A stretch of DNA of 39,800 nt, from the NCBI GenBank assembly GCA_002841945.1, contig PHBI01000064.1, forward strand, positions 1 through 39,800. Reading direction: 5' to 3'. Below, in pieces: positions 24,461 to 36,400 of this stretch (positions within the stretch are counted from its first letter, which is position 1; every line of letters begins with the position of its first letter). The notes below the pieces were generated by a model, which saw only the letters and a program-made list of their open reading frames with translations, was not told the DNA's origin and made no database searches. Position numbers and translations under genes: made by a program. Source of the DNA: Deltaproteobacteria bacterium HGW-Deltaproteobacteria-14 (GTDB taxonomy: Bacteria > Myxococcota_A > UBA9042 > PHBI01).

Positions 24461-26053
24461 ATGACCCGACCCCACCCCCGACCCACGGGCACCCTCTCCC
24501 GAGCCCCCCTGGCGCTGCTCGCCTGCGTGACGCTGCTCGGCTGTGGCTCCGGCACGGCGGCGAACGCCGTGAGCGACGTCGTCGCAGGCGACGCGACGAG
24601 CGCCGATACCGCGAGCGGCGACGTCGCGACCGATGACACCGCGACGGCGCCCGCCGACACCGCCACGGCGCCGACCGACGCGACCCAGCCCGACACGACC
24701 GCGGCGGACACCGCCTCCGCGGGCTTCACCTGCCCCGACGACGACCCCGCCACGGTGCGGCCCGAGGGGTGGACCGCCGCCAGCCACTGCAAAGGCGAGG
24801 ACCCTGACTACGCCCTGCTCTTCGGCGGCGTCGTCGTGCACGAGCTCCACCTCACGGTGGCGCCGTCCGACTGGGCGGCCGCCCAGGCGGACCTCGCGAG
24901 CCTCATCGGCAGCTCTGGCGGACCTGGCGGTGGTCCGCCGGGTGGCGCCGCGGAGCTCGACGACGACCCGATGTGGTTTCCGACCCAGCTGAGCTTCAAC
25001 GGGCTGACGTGGGACCACGTCGGGATGCGCTTCAAGGGCAACTCGTCGCTCGTCAGCGCCTACCAGCAGGGCAAGGGCAAGCTGTCCTTCCGCTTCAACT
25101 TCGACAAGTTCGAGGACGACTACCCGGAGATCGACAACCAGCGCTTCTACGGCTTCAAGAAGATGACCTTCAGCAACGGGTTCAAGGACCCGTCGCTCAT
25201 CCGGGACAAGCTGGCCGCCGACCTCTTCCGCGCCGGCGGCGTCCCGGCGGCGCGCGGCGCCTTCGCTGCCGTCACCGTCGACTTCGGCACCGGCCCCGTC
25301 TACTTCGGGCTCTACACCATGATCGAGGACCCGAGCGACGAGCTGATCGGCGTCCAGTTCGACGACGACGGGGGCAACCTCTACAAGCCCGACGGCACCG
25401 GCGCGGCGTGGGCGACCTTCGTGCAGGACTCCTTCGTGAAGGAGACCAACGAGGACGACGCGGACTGGAGCGACATCCAGGCCGTCTTCACCGCGCTGCA
25501 CGCCAGCCGCACGGACGCCGCCGGGTGGCGCGCCGGGCTCGAGGCCGTCTTCGACGCCGACGCCTTCCTGCGCTGGCTCGCCATCAACCAGTCCATCGTC
25601 AACTGGGACAGCTACGGCCGCATGACCCACAACTACTACGTCTACGCCGACCCGAGCGACAGCGGTCGCCTGGTGTGGTTCCCCTGGGACCTCAACGAGT
25701 CGATGCTCACGGGCGGCGGACCGGGGTCTCAGACGGCGACGCAGGTGATGTGCGACGGCGTGACCAGCCAGTGGCCGATGATCCGCTACCTGCTCGACGA
25801 CACGGTCTACAGGGCCCGCTACAAGGTGCTCCTGGCCGAGCTCCTCGCCGGCCCCCTCGCGTCCGCGTCGACCGACTCGCTCATCGACGCCTACCACGCG
25901 CTGATCGCGCCGTGGGTCGTCGGCCCCGACGGGGTGGAGTCCGGCAGCTACACCCACCTCACGAGCAGCTCGTCGTTCAACAGCTCGGCGACCACGCTCA
26001 AGACCTTCCTCGCGGGCCGGCGGACGGCCGTCAACGCCGCGCTGGGGCAGTAG
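24461..26053 (+). CDS. CotH-family (secretory kinase-like) lipoprotein
   Basis: A 530-residue exported lipoprotein; the lipobox LLGC puts the lipidated Cys at residue 28. A Thr/Ala/Asp-rich linker runs to about residue 85. The CotH domain then shows VGMRFKGNSSL (about 186), KLSFRFNFDKF, KKMTFSNGFKDPSLIRDKLA, the strand pair VYFGLYTMIEDPSDEL, NWDSYGRMTHNYYVY (about 380) and VWFPWDLNES (about 402), the last carrying the Asp expected to bind Mg-ATP. CotH proteins are atypical extracytoplasmic kinases first known from spore coats; many in large-genome bacteria are lipoproteins of unknown target. The ATG at 24461 was chosen for GGAG upstream and a compact signal peptide; a GTG at 24431 and an ATG at 24434 are in frame. 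A GGPGGGPPGG linker occurs near residue 158. Confidence 0.9.
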   Translation: MTRPHPRPTGTLSRAPLALLACVTLLGCGSGTAANAVSDVVAGDATSADTASGDVATDDTATAPADTATAPTDATQPDTTAADTASAGFTCPDDDPATVRPEGWTAASHCKGEDPDYALLFGGVVVHELHLTVAPSDWAAAQADLASLIGSSGGPGGGPPGGAAELDDDPMWFPTQLSFNGLTWDHVGMRFKGNSSLVSAYQQGKGKLSFRFNFDKFEDDYPEIDNQRFYGFKKMTFSNGFKDPSLIRDKLAADLFRAGGVPAARGAFAAVTVDFGTGPVYFGLYTMIEDPSDELIGVQFDDDGGNLYKPDGTGAAWATFVQDSFVKETNEDDADWSDIQAVFTALHASRTDAAGWRAGLEAVFDADAFLRWLAINQSIVNWDSYGRMTHNYYVYADPSDSGRLVWFPWDLNESMLTGGGPGSQTATQVMCDGVTSQWPMIRYLLDDTVYRARYKVLLAELLAGPLASASTDSLIDAYHALIAPWVVGPDGVESGSYTHLTSSSSFNSSATTLKTFLAGRRTAVNAALGQ

Positions 26054-26085
26054 CCGCCGGCGCGGAGCTACTCCGCGACGGCGGC
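26053..26085. terminator. bidirectional hairpin overlapping two convergent stop codons
   Basis: GCCGCCG (26053-26059) pairs with CGGCGGC (26079-26085), and inside it CGCGGAG (26061-26067) pairs with CTCCGCG (26071-26077), with one mismatch between the stems and a CTA loop. The loop is the TAG stop of the leftward gene, and the first base is the last base of the rightward TAG. Confidence 0.65.
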
Positions 26086-28227
26086 CGCGGGCCACCAGAT
26101 GCGGGCGCGGAAGGGGTCGATCAGCACGAAGCCCCGGGCGTTCAGCAGGCTCGCGCCGATCTGCGCCCCGGGGGTGTCCCAGGTGCCGATGCCGCCGCAG
26201 ACCGCCGCCGCCGCCGGCGCGCGCTTGAGGAAGATGGCCGCGTCCTCCCAGCGCGCGACCGCGCCGCCGTCCTCGCCGACCAGGACGACCGCCTCGCCGG
26301 GGGGCAGGCGGTAGCCGTAGGCGGGCTCGCTGACCCCGCCGACGCAGGTCGTCAGCAGCAGATCGCGCTCGAAGTCGCGCTCGAGGGTGACGCCGGCGGC
26401 GGCGATGGCCTCGAACATCGCGTCGTTGATGTTGACCGCGTTGGGGACGACCCCGTCCTCGAAGCCGCTGTCGAGCTGCGCGATGGTCCGCGCCTCGCCG
26501 ACGGCGATCGGCACGGTCGGGACGTTCGCCCGCCCGCCCGGGAGCGTCGTCCAGTCGCTCGAGTACCACCCCTCGGTGGTCAGCGGCTTCAGGCCGGCCG
26601 CGCGCAGCGTCAGCTCGTCGCAGCCGGCGCCGTCGGCCCGGAACACGCGCCCCGCGGAGTAGTCGAGGGCGTAGACGTTCAGCGCCAAGAAGTCCGTCCC
26701 GAGCACGCCGGCCTCGTGGATCGCGCCGACCGTCCGGTGCGGGAACACGGTGAGCCACACCTGCCCCCAGCCGCCGAACCAGGTGAAGTCCGCGAACAGG
26801 TTCTCGTAGCCATCGAGGGGCGCCGGGGTCCCGCCGACGAAGCCCGTGGGGTCGATGGAGCTCAGGGTCGAGGCGAAGTCGAGCAGGAACCACCCGCGGG
26901 CCTCGCCGACCGCCACCTCGCCGAACGGCAGGCCGCGCTCGACGAGCATCGGGCGCGACTCGCCGAGGCAGTCCCCGAGCCGGGCGGCGTAGGGGTGCGC
27001 GGGGGGGACCTTGAAGCTGACGACGGCCTTGCTCGAGACCGGCTCGGCGGCGGTCAGCAGCGCCTCGACCGTGTCGTCGCCGAGGAGCTCGCGCCGCGCG
27101 AAGGCCAGCGCGTAGGTGGTGACGACGTGGTCGCCGTCGCCGTCGAGCAGCGCCTCGCAGCCCCCGCGGGCGAAGCTCTGGTGGCAGCCGCCGACCAGGT
27201 CGACGCGGACCGCGGGGCCGGGGACCGCGACCCAGAGGAGGTCGCCGACGGTCTCGTTGGGGGCGACGGCGTCGTCCGCGCCGGTCAGGAGCAGCGTCGG
27301 GACGTCGAGGTCGCTGACGCCGGCGTTGCTGAACAGCTCGCGCTCGGTCGGCGCCATCGCGATGACGGCGGCCACCCGCTCGTCGCGGGCGCCCAGGGCG
27401 AAGCGGGCGATGGCGGCGTCGGGGCAGCCCCCGGCCGGGGTCGCGCCGGGGCCGCCGTGGTCGGCGCAGGCGAAGCCGATCTGCTCGAGGTCGTAGGTCG
27501 CCCCGCCGAGCGCCAGCGCCGCGTAGCCGCCGAAGCCGTGGCCGGAGGCGACGACCCGCGAGGTGTCGAGGTGGCCGCGCAGCGGGTCGCCCTCGGGCAG
27601 GGTCGCGAGGGCGTCGAGGGTCGCGCTGAGGTCGCCGGTGCGCAGCGCGTAGTCGGCGGTCGCGCGCCCGTCGGGGTCGCCCGCGAGATCGCCGGCGTGA
27701 TCGGGGGCGGCGACCACCCAGCCGTGGGACGCGAGGTGGACGATGAGGGCGCGGGACGCCCCGGCGTAGCTGCCCGAGTCGTGGCTGAGGAGGTCGAGGG
27801 GGTAGGTGTCGCCGGCGGCCGGTGGGGCGAGCGCGGCGCCGCGGAAGACCTTGGGGTCGGCGATCGAGCCGTCGCGGTACGCGGTGGCGACCCCCGAGGT
27901 GTCGTCGGTCGGGTACCAGACGGACACGGTGACGGTGCGCGGGCCGCCGAGCTCGCCGGCGTCCCAGGTCGCGCTGATCAGGCGGTGCCCGACGCCGTGG
28001 GGACCGGGCGCGGCCGGGTCCCAGCCGAAGTCCGGGCGGGCCAGGGTGACGTCGGTGACGTCGGGGACGTCGGTGACGTCGGGGACGTCGGCGTCGCCGT
28101 CGTCCGCCCCGCCGTCGCCGGCCGCGTCGGTGTCCGTGGCGGCGTCGGCGTCGGCGGTCGTCGTGGCGGGATCGCCGCAGCCGCTCAGGAGCATGCCGAC
28201 GGCGGTCGCGAAGGTGAAAAGGCGCAT
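26068..28227 (-). CDS. lipoprotein: alpha/beta-hydrolase fold fused to pepsin-like region
   Basis: A 719-residue lipoprotein (lipobox LSGC, Cys17) with an Asp/Val/Thr-rich linker to about residue 62. Residues 75-390 resemble dienelactone-hydrolase/PET-esterase-like lipoprotein hydrolases: VSVWYP, LLSHDSGSY, ASHGWVVAAPDHAG, then the nucleophile elbow, TLLLTGADDAVAP (Asp318) and GGCHQSF (His349). The elbow reads GHGFGG at 229-234, with Gly231 where Ser is expected. Residues about 440-715 look like a two-lobed retropepsin/pepsin-type unit: WFLLDFASTLSSID (447-459) and GVLGTDFLALNVYALDY in lobe 1, AQLDSGFEDGVVPNAVNI (from 583) and IGASLLNARGFVLIDP in lobe 2. Lobe 1 has DFA instead of DTG; lobe 2 keeps DSG. 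The start gives a good signal peptide. It may bind rather than cleave through the first domain. It converges with the CotH gene. Confidence 0.78.
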   Translation of the reverse strand: MRLFTFATAVGMLLSGCGDPATTTADADAATDTDAAGDGGADDGDADVPDVTDVPDVTDVTLARPDFGWDPAAPGPHGVGHRLISATWDAGELGGPRTVTVSVWYPTDDTSGVATAYRDGSIADPKVFRGAALAPPAAGDTYPLDLLSHDSGSYAGASRALIVHLASHGWVVAAPDHAGDLAGDPDGRATADYALRTGDLSATLDALATLPEGDPLRGHLDTSRVVASGHGFGGYAALALGGATYDLEQIGFACADHGGPGATPAGGCPDAAIARFALGARDERVAAVIAMAPTERELFSNAGVSDLDVPTLLLTGADDAVAPNETVGDLLWVAVPGPAVRVDLVGGCHQSFARGGCEALLDGDGDHVVTTYALAFARRELLGDDTVEALLTAAEPVSSKAVVSFKVPPAHPYAARLGDCLGESRPMLVERGLPFGEVAVGEARGWFLLDFASTLSSIDPTGFVGGTPAPLDGYENLFADFTWFGGWGQVWLTVFPHRTVGAIHEAGVLGTDFLALNVYALDYSAGRVFRADGAGCDELTLRAAGLKPLTTEGWYSSDWTTLPGGRANVPTVPIAVGEARTIAQLDSGFEDGVVPNAVNINDAMFEAIAAAGVTLERDFERDLLLTTCVGGVSEPAYGYRLPPGEAVVLVGEDGGAVARWEDAAIFLKRAPAAAAVCGGIGTWDTPGAQIGASLLNARGFVLIDPFRARIWWPAAAVAE
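28046..28091. repeat. GACGTCGG-type short repeats in lipoprotein linker
   Basis: Five near-identical GGTGACGTC/GGGGACGTC units of nine bases alternate here. On the minus strand they encode the DVPDVTDVPDVTDV linker between the lipidated N-terminus and the hydrolase domain. Whole-codon units keep the frame if copies are gained or lost. Confidence 0.8.
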
Positions 28228-28306
28228 GGGGAGTCCGGGGTTGGCGTGCCGACGCTCTCTACAACATCGCCCGCGTCCGCGGAAACCTCGGGTTCGTCAA
28301 CCTTGT

Positions 28307-29812
28307 TTACGGTTGCCCGCCCGGGGCGTCGGTCGGGGGCGGCTCCGCGCTCTCTGGAGGCTGCCGCCGCGCCCGGATGAACCCGCGCACGTAGCCCACC
28401 TCGACCTTCAGGCGCCCGCGCTCGAGCAGCCAGGACAGCGCGAGGAAGGCGGTGAAGCCCACGGCCAGGGCGACGACGGCCGGCCACCAGCCCCCGAGCG
28501 CGGCGCCGAGCGCGACGCGGGCGGCCCAGCCCGCGCCGACGGCTCCGGCGCCCGCCAGCGCGGTCGGCACGTAGGTGCTGGCGCCCACGGCGAGGTGGGG
28601 CGGGGGGGCGGCGACCTTGATCCAGAGGTAGGCGATGACCGCCGCGAGGTTGCCGAGCACCAGCCCGTCGGTGCCGAGCCACAGCGCCAGCGGCAGCGCG
28701 CAGGCGGCCATCATCGCGGCGGAGACGCCGGTCGCCCAGAAGATCGGCGGGAAGCGCCGGATCGCGATCAGCATGACCTTGTAGTTCTGCGCGACCGGCA
28801 TGATGACGAGCCACGGCGCGAACAGCTGCAGCAGCCGCCCGGTCGGCTCCCAGCCCGGGCCCAGGATGACCCGGGTCGCGAAGTCGCCGCCGATCGCCGC
28901 GCCGACCGCGAACAGGATGAGCAGGCGCGTGATCGCGAACTGGGTCAGCACGAACACGCGGCCCTGGCGGCGCGGGTCGTCGCGCAGCGCGCTCATCGTC
29001 CGCAGGCCGACCACGCCGGAGATCGGCGCGACCAGGGCGCTCGGCAGGCCGGCGAGGTAGCGCGCCTGCTGGTAGAAGCCGAGCTCGCGCTCGCCGAGCG
29101 CGGTCCCGACGACCAGCGAGTCGACCCGCAGATACGCGATCTCGAGGGCGCGGTTCAGAAACAGCGCCTTGGACAGCCCCCACACCTCGCGCGCGGCGCG
29201 CCGGTTGAAGACGAAGAGCGCGCGCCCCTCGTGGCGCAGGAGCCAGGCCCCGAGGGCGAAGGTCACGATGACCTGGGGTCCGACGTCGCGCACCACCAGC
29301 GCCCACGGGCTCGGCGCCACCAGCGCGATCGAGAGCGCGCCCAGCGCCGCCGCGATGACGCCGACGAGCTGCACGAGCGCCGCCGAGTGATACGCGTAGC
29401 GGCGCTGTTGCGCGGCGACGAGGGTGTCGCCGATGCCCACCGTGAGGCGGGATCCGGCCATGGCGAGGAAGCACCCGCCGACCACGGGGCCGTAGGCGTC
29501 GGTGACGAAGGGCCACACGCCGAGGGCGACCACGAGCAGCGCGACGGCGAGGCCGACGCTCATCCACAGCACCGTCCCGACGACGTGCTCGTGGTCGTCG
29601 TCGAGCTGGAGCAGGGTCTGGGGGAAGGAGAACGCCCCGAGGATCCCGAGGAACTCCGCTGACACCATCGCCAGGGTGAACTGCCCGAAGTCCACCGGCG
29701 TGAGGTGCCGCGCGATGATGGCGTTGATGATGAAGCGCCCGGCGAAGCCGCCGAAGCTGCCGGCCGCCGTCGTCAGGCTCCCGAGGAGCGCGCGCCGCCC
29801 GAAGTCGCTCAA
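28307..29812 (-). CDS. Wzx/MATE-like oligosaccharide flippase
   Basis: A polytopic membrane protein of about 501 residues from the polysaccharide-biosynthesis (RfbX/Wzx) family, which flips lipid-linked repeat units across the inner membrane. Recognisable parts are SLTTAAGSFGGFAGRFIINAIIARHLTPVDFGQFTLA at the first helices, a later LNRALEIAYLRVDSLVVGTALGERELGFYQQARYLA, and APISGVVGLRTMSALRDDP. About 12 or more hydrophobic segments are followed by a short polar tail. The start is uncertain: TTG at 29812 begins just before the conserved first helix, while GTG at 29914 would add 34 residues and overlap the TPR gene in AT-richer, non-coding-looking DNA. It may supply the flippase for the glycan locus at the left of the window, since none was found there. 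Confidence 0.82.
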   Translation of the reverse strand: MSDFGRRALLGSLTTAAGSFGGFAGRFIINAIIARHLTPVDFGQFTLAMVSAEFLGILGAFSFPQTLLQLDDDHEHVVGTVLWMSVGLAVALLVVALGVWPFVTDAYGPVVGGCFLAMAGSRLTVGIGDTLVAAQQRRYAYHSAALVQLVGVIAAALGALSIALVAPSPWALVVRDVGPQVIVTFALGAWLLRHEGRALFVFNRRAAREVWGLSKALFLNRALEIAYLRVDSLVVGTALGERELGFYQQARYLAGLPSALVAPISGVVGLRTMSALRDDPRRQGRVFVLTQFAITRLLILFAVGAAIGGDFATRVILGPGWEPTGRLLQLFAPWLVIMPVAQNYKVMLIAIRRFPPIFWATGVSAAMMAACALPLALWLGTDGLVLGNLAAVIAYLWIKVAAPPPHLAVGASTYVPTALAGAGAVGAGWAARVALGAALGGWWPAVVALAVGFTAFLALSWLLERGRLKVEVGYVRGFIRARRQPPESAEPPPTDAPGGQP

Positions 29813-29870
29813 ACCGCCGCCGCTATGCTGCGCCGCAATATCGGCTTTCGACCCGCCGTTTGAGTGGACA

Positions 29871-30833
29871 TTACGGCTTTTCCGGGCACAGCTTCTTCGC
29901 GGCGCGCGCGACACGGGCCTGGACGTCCTCGCGGGGGCCGTAGGTCTCGTCGAGGTCGTAGAAGGACGACACCCCGGTCACCCCGTAGCGGTCGCGCACC
30001 CGGGTCAGCACCCGCGCGGCGTCGTCGTCCTGCCACGGGCGGGGGCCGTGGGCGCAGGTCAGCTCGGCGCCGACCGTCACGTAGAACGACGCCTCGAGCA
30101 GGGTGTGGGCGACCTCGTCCTCGGGCCGTGCGGTCAGGGCGATGCGCGCGCGCTCGAGGGCCGCGCCGTAGTCGTCCTCATCGTACGCGAGGGCCGCGAG
30201 CATCACCTGGGCCGGGGCGTAGCGCGGGTCGCGGGCGACGATCTCCGTGGCGAGGCGCTCGGCGGTCGGGGTGTCGCGGGCGTCGATGGCGAGCCGCGCG
30301 AGGGCGAGGCGCGACGCCAGATCGGTGTCGTCGAGGGCCACGAGGCGCTCGAAGGCCGCCCGCTGCTTCTCGAGGTCCTGCGTGCGCCCGTACAGCGTCG
30401 CCAGGTTGGTCAGGGCGCCGCGGTTGTTCGGGTCCTTCTCGACCGCGCGCTCGCCGGCCTCGATCGCCTGCGCGTCCTCGCCGAGCACCGTCAGCGCGGC
30501 CGCCTTCGTGACCCACGCGTCCGGCTTGCGCGCGTCGATGGCGAGCGCCAGGTTCGCGTCGCGCAACGCGGCCGTCGGCTTGTCCGCCACCAGCTCGGCG
30601 CTCGCGAGCAGCACCCGCGCCTCGTAGTCATCGGGGTGCTCGCGCACGACGGGGGCCACCCGGGTGATCGCCTCCTCGGGGAGGCCGCGTTGCAGGGCCG
30701 CCCGCGCCTGCTCGAGGGCGTGGTCGCGCGCGCTCTGCGGCTCGCTCGTGACAGCGGGCGGCGGCGGGGGCTTCTCGCCGCAGCCGGCCGCCACCGCGAG
30801 GGACACGATCGCCGCTCGTATCAAGGCCTTCAT
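29871..30833 (-). CDS. TPR-repeat lipoprotein
   Basis: A 320-residue lipoprotein with the lipobox AAGC (Cys18) and a short Pro linker. Residues 38-250 form about six tetratricopeptide repeats, such as ALEQARAALQRGLPEEAI, YEARVLLASAELVADKPTAA, GALTNLATLYGRTQDLEKQR and APAQVMLAALAYDEDDYGAA. The C-terminal part (CAHGPRP and KLCPEKP) has two Cys that could pair. TPR lipoproteins act as scaffolds in the periplasm or outer membrane. It lies just upstream of the flippase gene in the same direction, so a role in an export or assembly complex is plausible but unproven. GGTGGGGG directly precedes the ATG. Confidence 0.82.
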   Translation of the reverse strand: MKALIRAAIVSLAVAAGCGEKPPPPPAVTSEPQSARDHALEQARAALQRGLPEEAITRVAPVVREHPDDYEARVLLASAELVADKPTAALRDANLALAIDARKPDAWVTKAAALTVLGEDAQAIEAGERAVEKDPNNRGALTNLATLYGRTQDLEKQRAAFERLVALDDTDLASRLALARLAIDARDTPTAERLATEIVARDPRYAPAQVMLAALAYDEDDYGAALERARIALTARPEDEVAHTLLEASFYVTVGAELTCAHGPRPWQDDDAARVLTRVRDRYGVTGVSSFYDLDETYGPREDVQARVARAAKKLCPEKP

Positions 30834-30901
30834 CCCCCACCACTACCCCTGGCGCGGCGACACGGCAAGCGATCCCTGCGGTGACTCTCCATGGGATTTC
30901 A

Positions 30902-30931
30902 TTGACCTCGGAGCCCCAACGCTGGTACTCC
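30902..30931 (+). promoter_or_regulatory. weak candidate promoter upstream of bipA
   Basis: In the 246-base gap before bipA (30834-31079), TTGACC (30902-30907) is followed after 18 bases by TACTCC (30926-30931). The -35 is good but the -10 is poor. The rest of the gap shows no gene, repeat or RNA I can name. Confidence 0.25.
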
Positions 30932-31079
30932 GCGCGCCATCCTGACCCGAGCGGCAGGTCGCGGACCAGATTTCGCGACTCGCGGCGGGAGGCCAGCGAC
31001 CGACACGATCCCGTTTCCGGCCTCGACGGCCCGCCCGAAGCAGGGCGCAGCGGAAACGAACCCGGGAAATACGAGCGTC

Positions 31080-32885
<1,806 letters not shown>

Positions 32886-32890
32886 GGCTG

Positions 32891-32924
32891 CGACGCGCGG
32901 CGGGGCGCGGAGCCCCGCCGGTCG
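32891..32924 (+). terminator. hairpin after typA
   Basis: CGGCGGGGC (32898-32906) pairs perfectly with GCCCCGCCG (32912-32920) around a 5-base loop. Outer CGAC (32891-32894) and GTCG (32921-32924) extend the stem, and TTG follows. Confidence 0.55.
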
Positions 32925-32960
32925 TTGCGCCCCCCCGAGCGGCGTGATACCGACGCAGGG

Positions 32961-33902
32961 ATGGACGACGTCGCGACCTGTCGGATCTGTGGCTCCGCCG
33001 CCCGCCCGCTGCGGCGGGGGACGGCGCGCTACCTCCGCTGTCGGCGCTGTGACGCGCTCACCCGCGACATCAGCGCCGAGGGCTACGCCGCCCTCGACGT
33101 CTCCTACGACCCCGATCCGCTCCTCGCCCAGCGCAGCCGTCAGGAGCTGCGATCTCTCCTGCGGGTGGACGACAAGCGCGCCGTGTTGCAGCGCGCAACG
33201 CCACGCGCGGGACGAAAACCGCGTCGATTCATAGATATCGGGTGCGGTCAGGGTGGCTACCTGTGCGCCGCACAAGAGCTCGGCTACGAGGTCGTCGGGG
33301 TCGAGCCGAGCCCGGGTCACTCCGAGGTCGCGCGCGAGGTCTTCGGCTTCGCGGTCGAGACCGGCTACTTCACCCCGGGGATGTTCGCGAAGGGCTCCTT
33401 CGATCTGGCGATGCTGTCGCACGTGATCGAGCACATCTACGATCCCGACGCGTTCCTCGCCGGGGCGCTGGAGCTGCTCGCCCCGGGGGGCACGCTGGTC
33501 GTCGTCACGCCCAACGCCGCCTCGACGGTGGCGCTGGCGAGCGGCCCGTGGTGGACGATGCTCAAGCCGGTCGATCACGTGTCCATGCTGGCGCCGCGGA
33601 CGGTGCGCCACCTGGCGTCGCTGACCGGCCACACGGTGCGGGTGCGGACCAGCGAGTTCCCGTCCGAGCCCGCGACCGCGACCCTCGCCGCCGCGCGAGA
33701 CGCGGTGAAGGCGACGCTGCGCCGGGACGCCGCCCACGGATCGGCGTCGGCCGAGGCGGTCACGCCGGGGGCGGATCTCCGCCGCCGCACCCGCCAGCGG
33801 GCCCTGCGCGCCGCCCTCGCGCTCGCCGCGGCGCCGGTCCACCTCGCCAACGTCGCCCTCGGGCGCCAGGCGACCCTGGTCTTCGAGGTCACGCGCCGCT
33901 GA
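32961..33902 (+). CDS. zinc-ribbon class I SAM-dependent methyltransferase
   Basis: A 313-residue methyltransferase. It begins with a zinc-ribbon, CRICG and CRRCD (two CxxC pairs, about residues 7-30), as in many Methyltransf_23 enzymes from cell-surface gene clusters. Motif I is FIDIGCGQGGYLCAA, the acidic loop is VVGVEPSPGH, and FDLAMLSHVIEHIYDPDAF with LLAPGGTLVVVTPN follows. The ATG at 32961 lies 75 bases after typA. An AT-richer island (about 33181-33240) covers the segment before motif I and includes GTTGC-AGCGC-GCAAC. Substrate unknown; sugar methylation is likely from family habits. Confidence 0.85.
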   Translation: MDDVATCRICGSAARPLRRGTARYLRCRRCDALTRDISAEGYAALDVSYDPDPLLAQRSRQELRSLLRVDDKRAVLQRATPRAGRKPRRFIDIGCGQGGYLCAAQELGYEVVGVEPSPGHSEVAREVFGFAVETGYFTPGMFAKGSFDLAMLSHVIEHIYDPDAFLAGALELLAPGGTLVVVTPNAASTVALASGPWWTMLKPVDHVSMLAPRTVRHLASLTGHTVRVRTSEFPSEPATATLAAARDAVKATLRRDAAHGSASAEAVTPGADLRRRTRQRALRAALALAAAPVHLANVALGRQATLVFEVTRR

Positions 33903-33930
33903 GCGGCGGTCGACTCCCTCCCCGATCGCG

Positions 33931-33954
33931 GCGAGGTCCGGGCGGACCGCTCGC
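33931..33954 (+). terminator. possible hairpin terminator after methyltransferase gene
   Basis: GCGAG-GTCC (33931-33939) pairs with GGAC (33944-33947) and CTCGC (33950-33954), with a two-base bulge and a GGGC loop. It lies between the methyltransferase stop and the ffh promoter. Confidence 0.35.
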
Positions 33955-33990
33955 CAGCCCGTCGCGCGGGGCGCGCGGCCCAGACGGCCA

Positions 33991-34019
33991 TTGACAACGG
34001 GCGTTTGCGCGCCTAAAGG
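33991..34019 (+). promoter_or_regulatory. sigma-70-type promoter of ffh
   Basis: A perfect TTGACA (33991-33996) stands 17 bases before TAAAGG (34014-34019), about 35-60 bases upstream of the ffh start. The -35 box matches the consensus fully in a region otherwise very GC-rich. Confidence 0.6.
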
Positions 34020-34052
34020 TCGCCGTCCGAAGCAGCATCTGGCGAGGCAGCC

Positions 34053-35642
<1,590 letters not shown>

Positions 35643-35677
35643 CGACCGGGCCCAGGAATCCTTCGCGGCCCGGGTCG
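35643..35677 (+). terminator. hairpin after ffh
   Basis: CGACCGGGCC (35643-35652) pairs with GGCCCGGGTCG (35667-35677) with one bulged base, directly after the ffh stop; GTTG follows. The rest of the gap up to 35773 contains no recognised promoter. Confidence 0.45.
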
Positions 35678-35773
35678 TTGATGGGACGTGGGTGTGACGC
35701 GCGCGAACCCGTCCCTTTCTGGACACCCCGACGCGTCCTGACACCCTGTACGCCTCACCGCCCCTGGAGACAA

Positions 35774-36397
35774 ATGCCCGCACCGCGACCGCTTCGCCCG
35801 AACCGCACCTCCTCCCTGGTCGCCCTCGCCACCATCGTCGCCCTGGTGGCCTCGTTCACGGTGCTGCCGCCGCTGTCGGCGGCCGCCCGACCCGCCGAGC
35901 GCAACTCGACCGAGCAGCGCGAGCTGCTGATGCGGCTGCTCGCCGACACGAACCTCGAGCTCGACCGGCGCATCCTCGCGCCGATCGGCGACGACGTGCC
36001 CCACCAGCTCGTCCTCATCGCCGACCTCCCGCGCGTCGCCCCCATCGTGCGGGTGCGCGCCGTCGCGGCTCTGGCCTACTTCCCCAACGCCACCACCCAG
36101 CGCTACCTCACGTCGATCCTCGGCGAGCGCGGCAACCTCGGGACCGACCTCGGCACGCGGCTGCGCCAGCAGGCCCTGCGCTCCCTCGCCGTGGGCTTTC
36201 GGGGGGAGGCGGTCGAGGACATCCTCACCCTGCGCCGCGACCGCGAGCCGCTCATCCGCCAGTCGGTCGCCAACGCCTTGAAGGACGCTGGCGACCCGCG
36301 GGTCCTCCCGGTGCTCGAGCAGTGGCTCGGCGCGGAGCCCGTCATCACCGTGCGCGCCGCCATCGACGACGCCATCTCCACGCTGCGAGGCCGCTGA
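35774..36397 (+). CDS. exported HEAT-repeat protein
   Basis: A 207-residue protein with a Sec-type signal (basic RPLRPNR, hydrophobic VALATIVALVASFTVL, then LSAAA cleavage near residue 38). Helical repeats of the HEAT/PBS-lyase type follow: VRVRAVAALAYFPN, RLRQQALRSLAVGF, PLIRQSVANALKDAGDPRVL and ITVRAAIDDAISTL. Such repeats bind proteins; no enzyme residues are seen. The ATG at 35774 has TGGAGA close upstream. It ends three bases before dapA, so the two are very likely cotranscribed, although no functional link to lysine synthesis is obvious. Confidence 0.82.
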   Translation: MPAPRPLRPNRTSSLVALATIVALVASFTVLPPLSAAARPAERNSTEQRELLMRLLADTNLELDRRILAPIGDDVPHQLVLIADLPRVAPIVRVRAVAALAYFPNATTQRYLTSILGERGNLGTDLGTRLRQQALRSLAVGFRGEAVEDILTLRRDREPLIRQSVANALKDAGDPRVLPVLEQWLGAEPVITVRAAIDDAISTLRGR

Positions 36398-36400
36398 ACC

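Noticed and set aside
24422..28380. Long antisense open frames across the CotH and hydrolase lipoprotein genes
   Set aside because: They are composition-driven; the real genes are fixed by lipoboxes, conserved motifs and the shared terminator hairpin.
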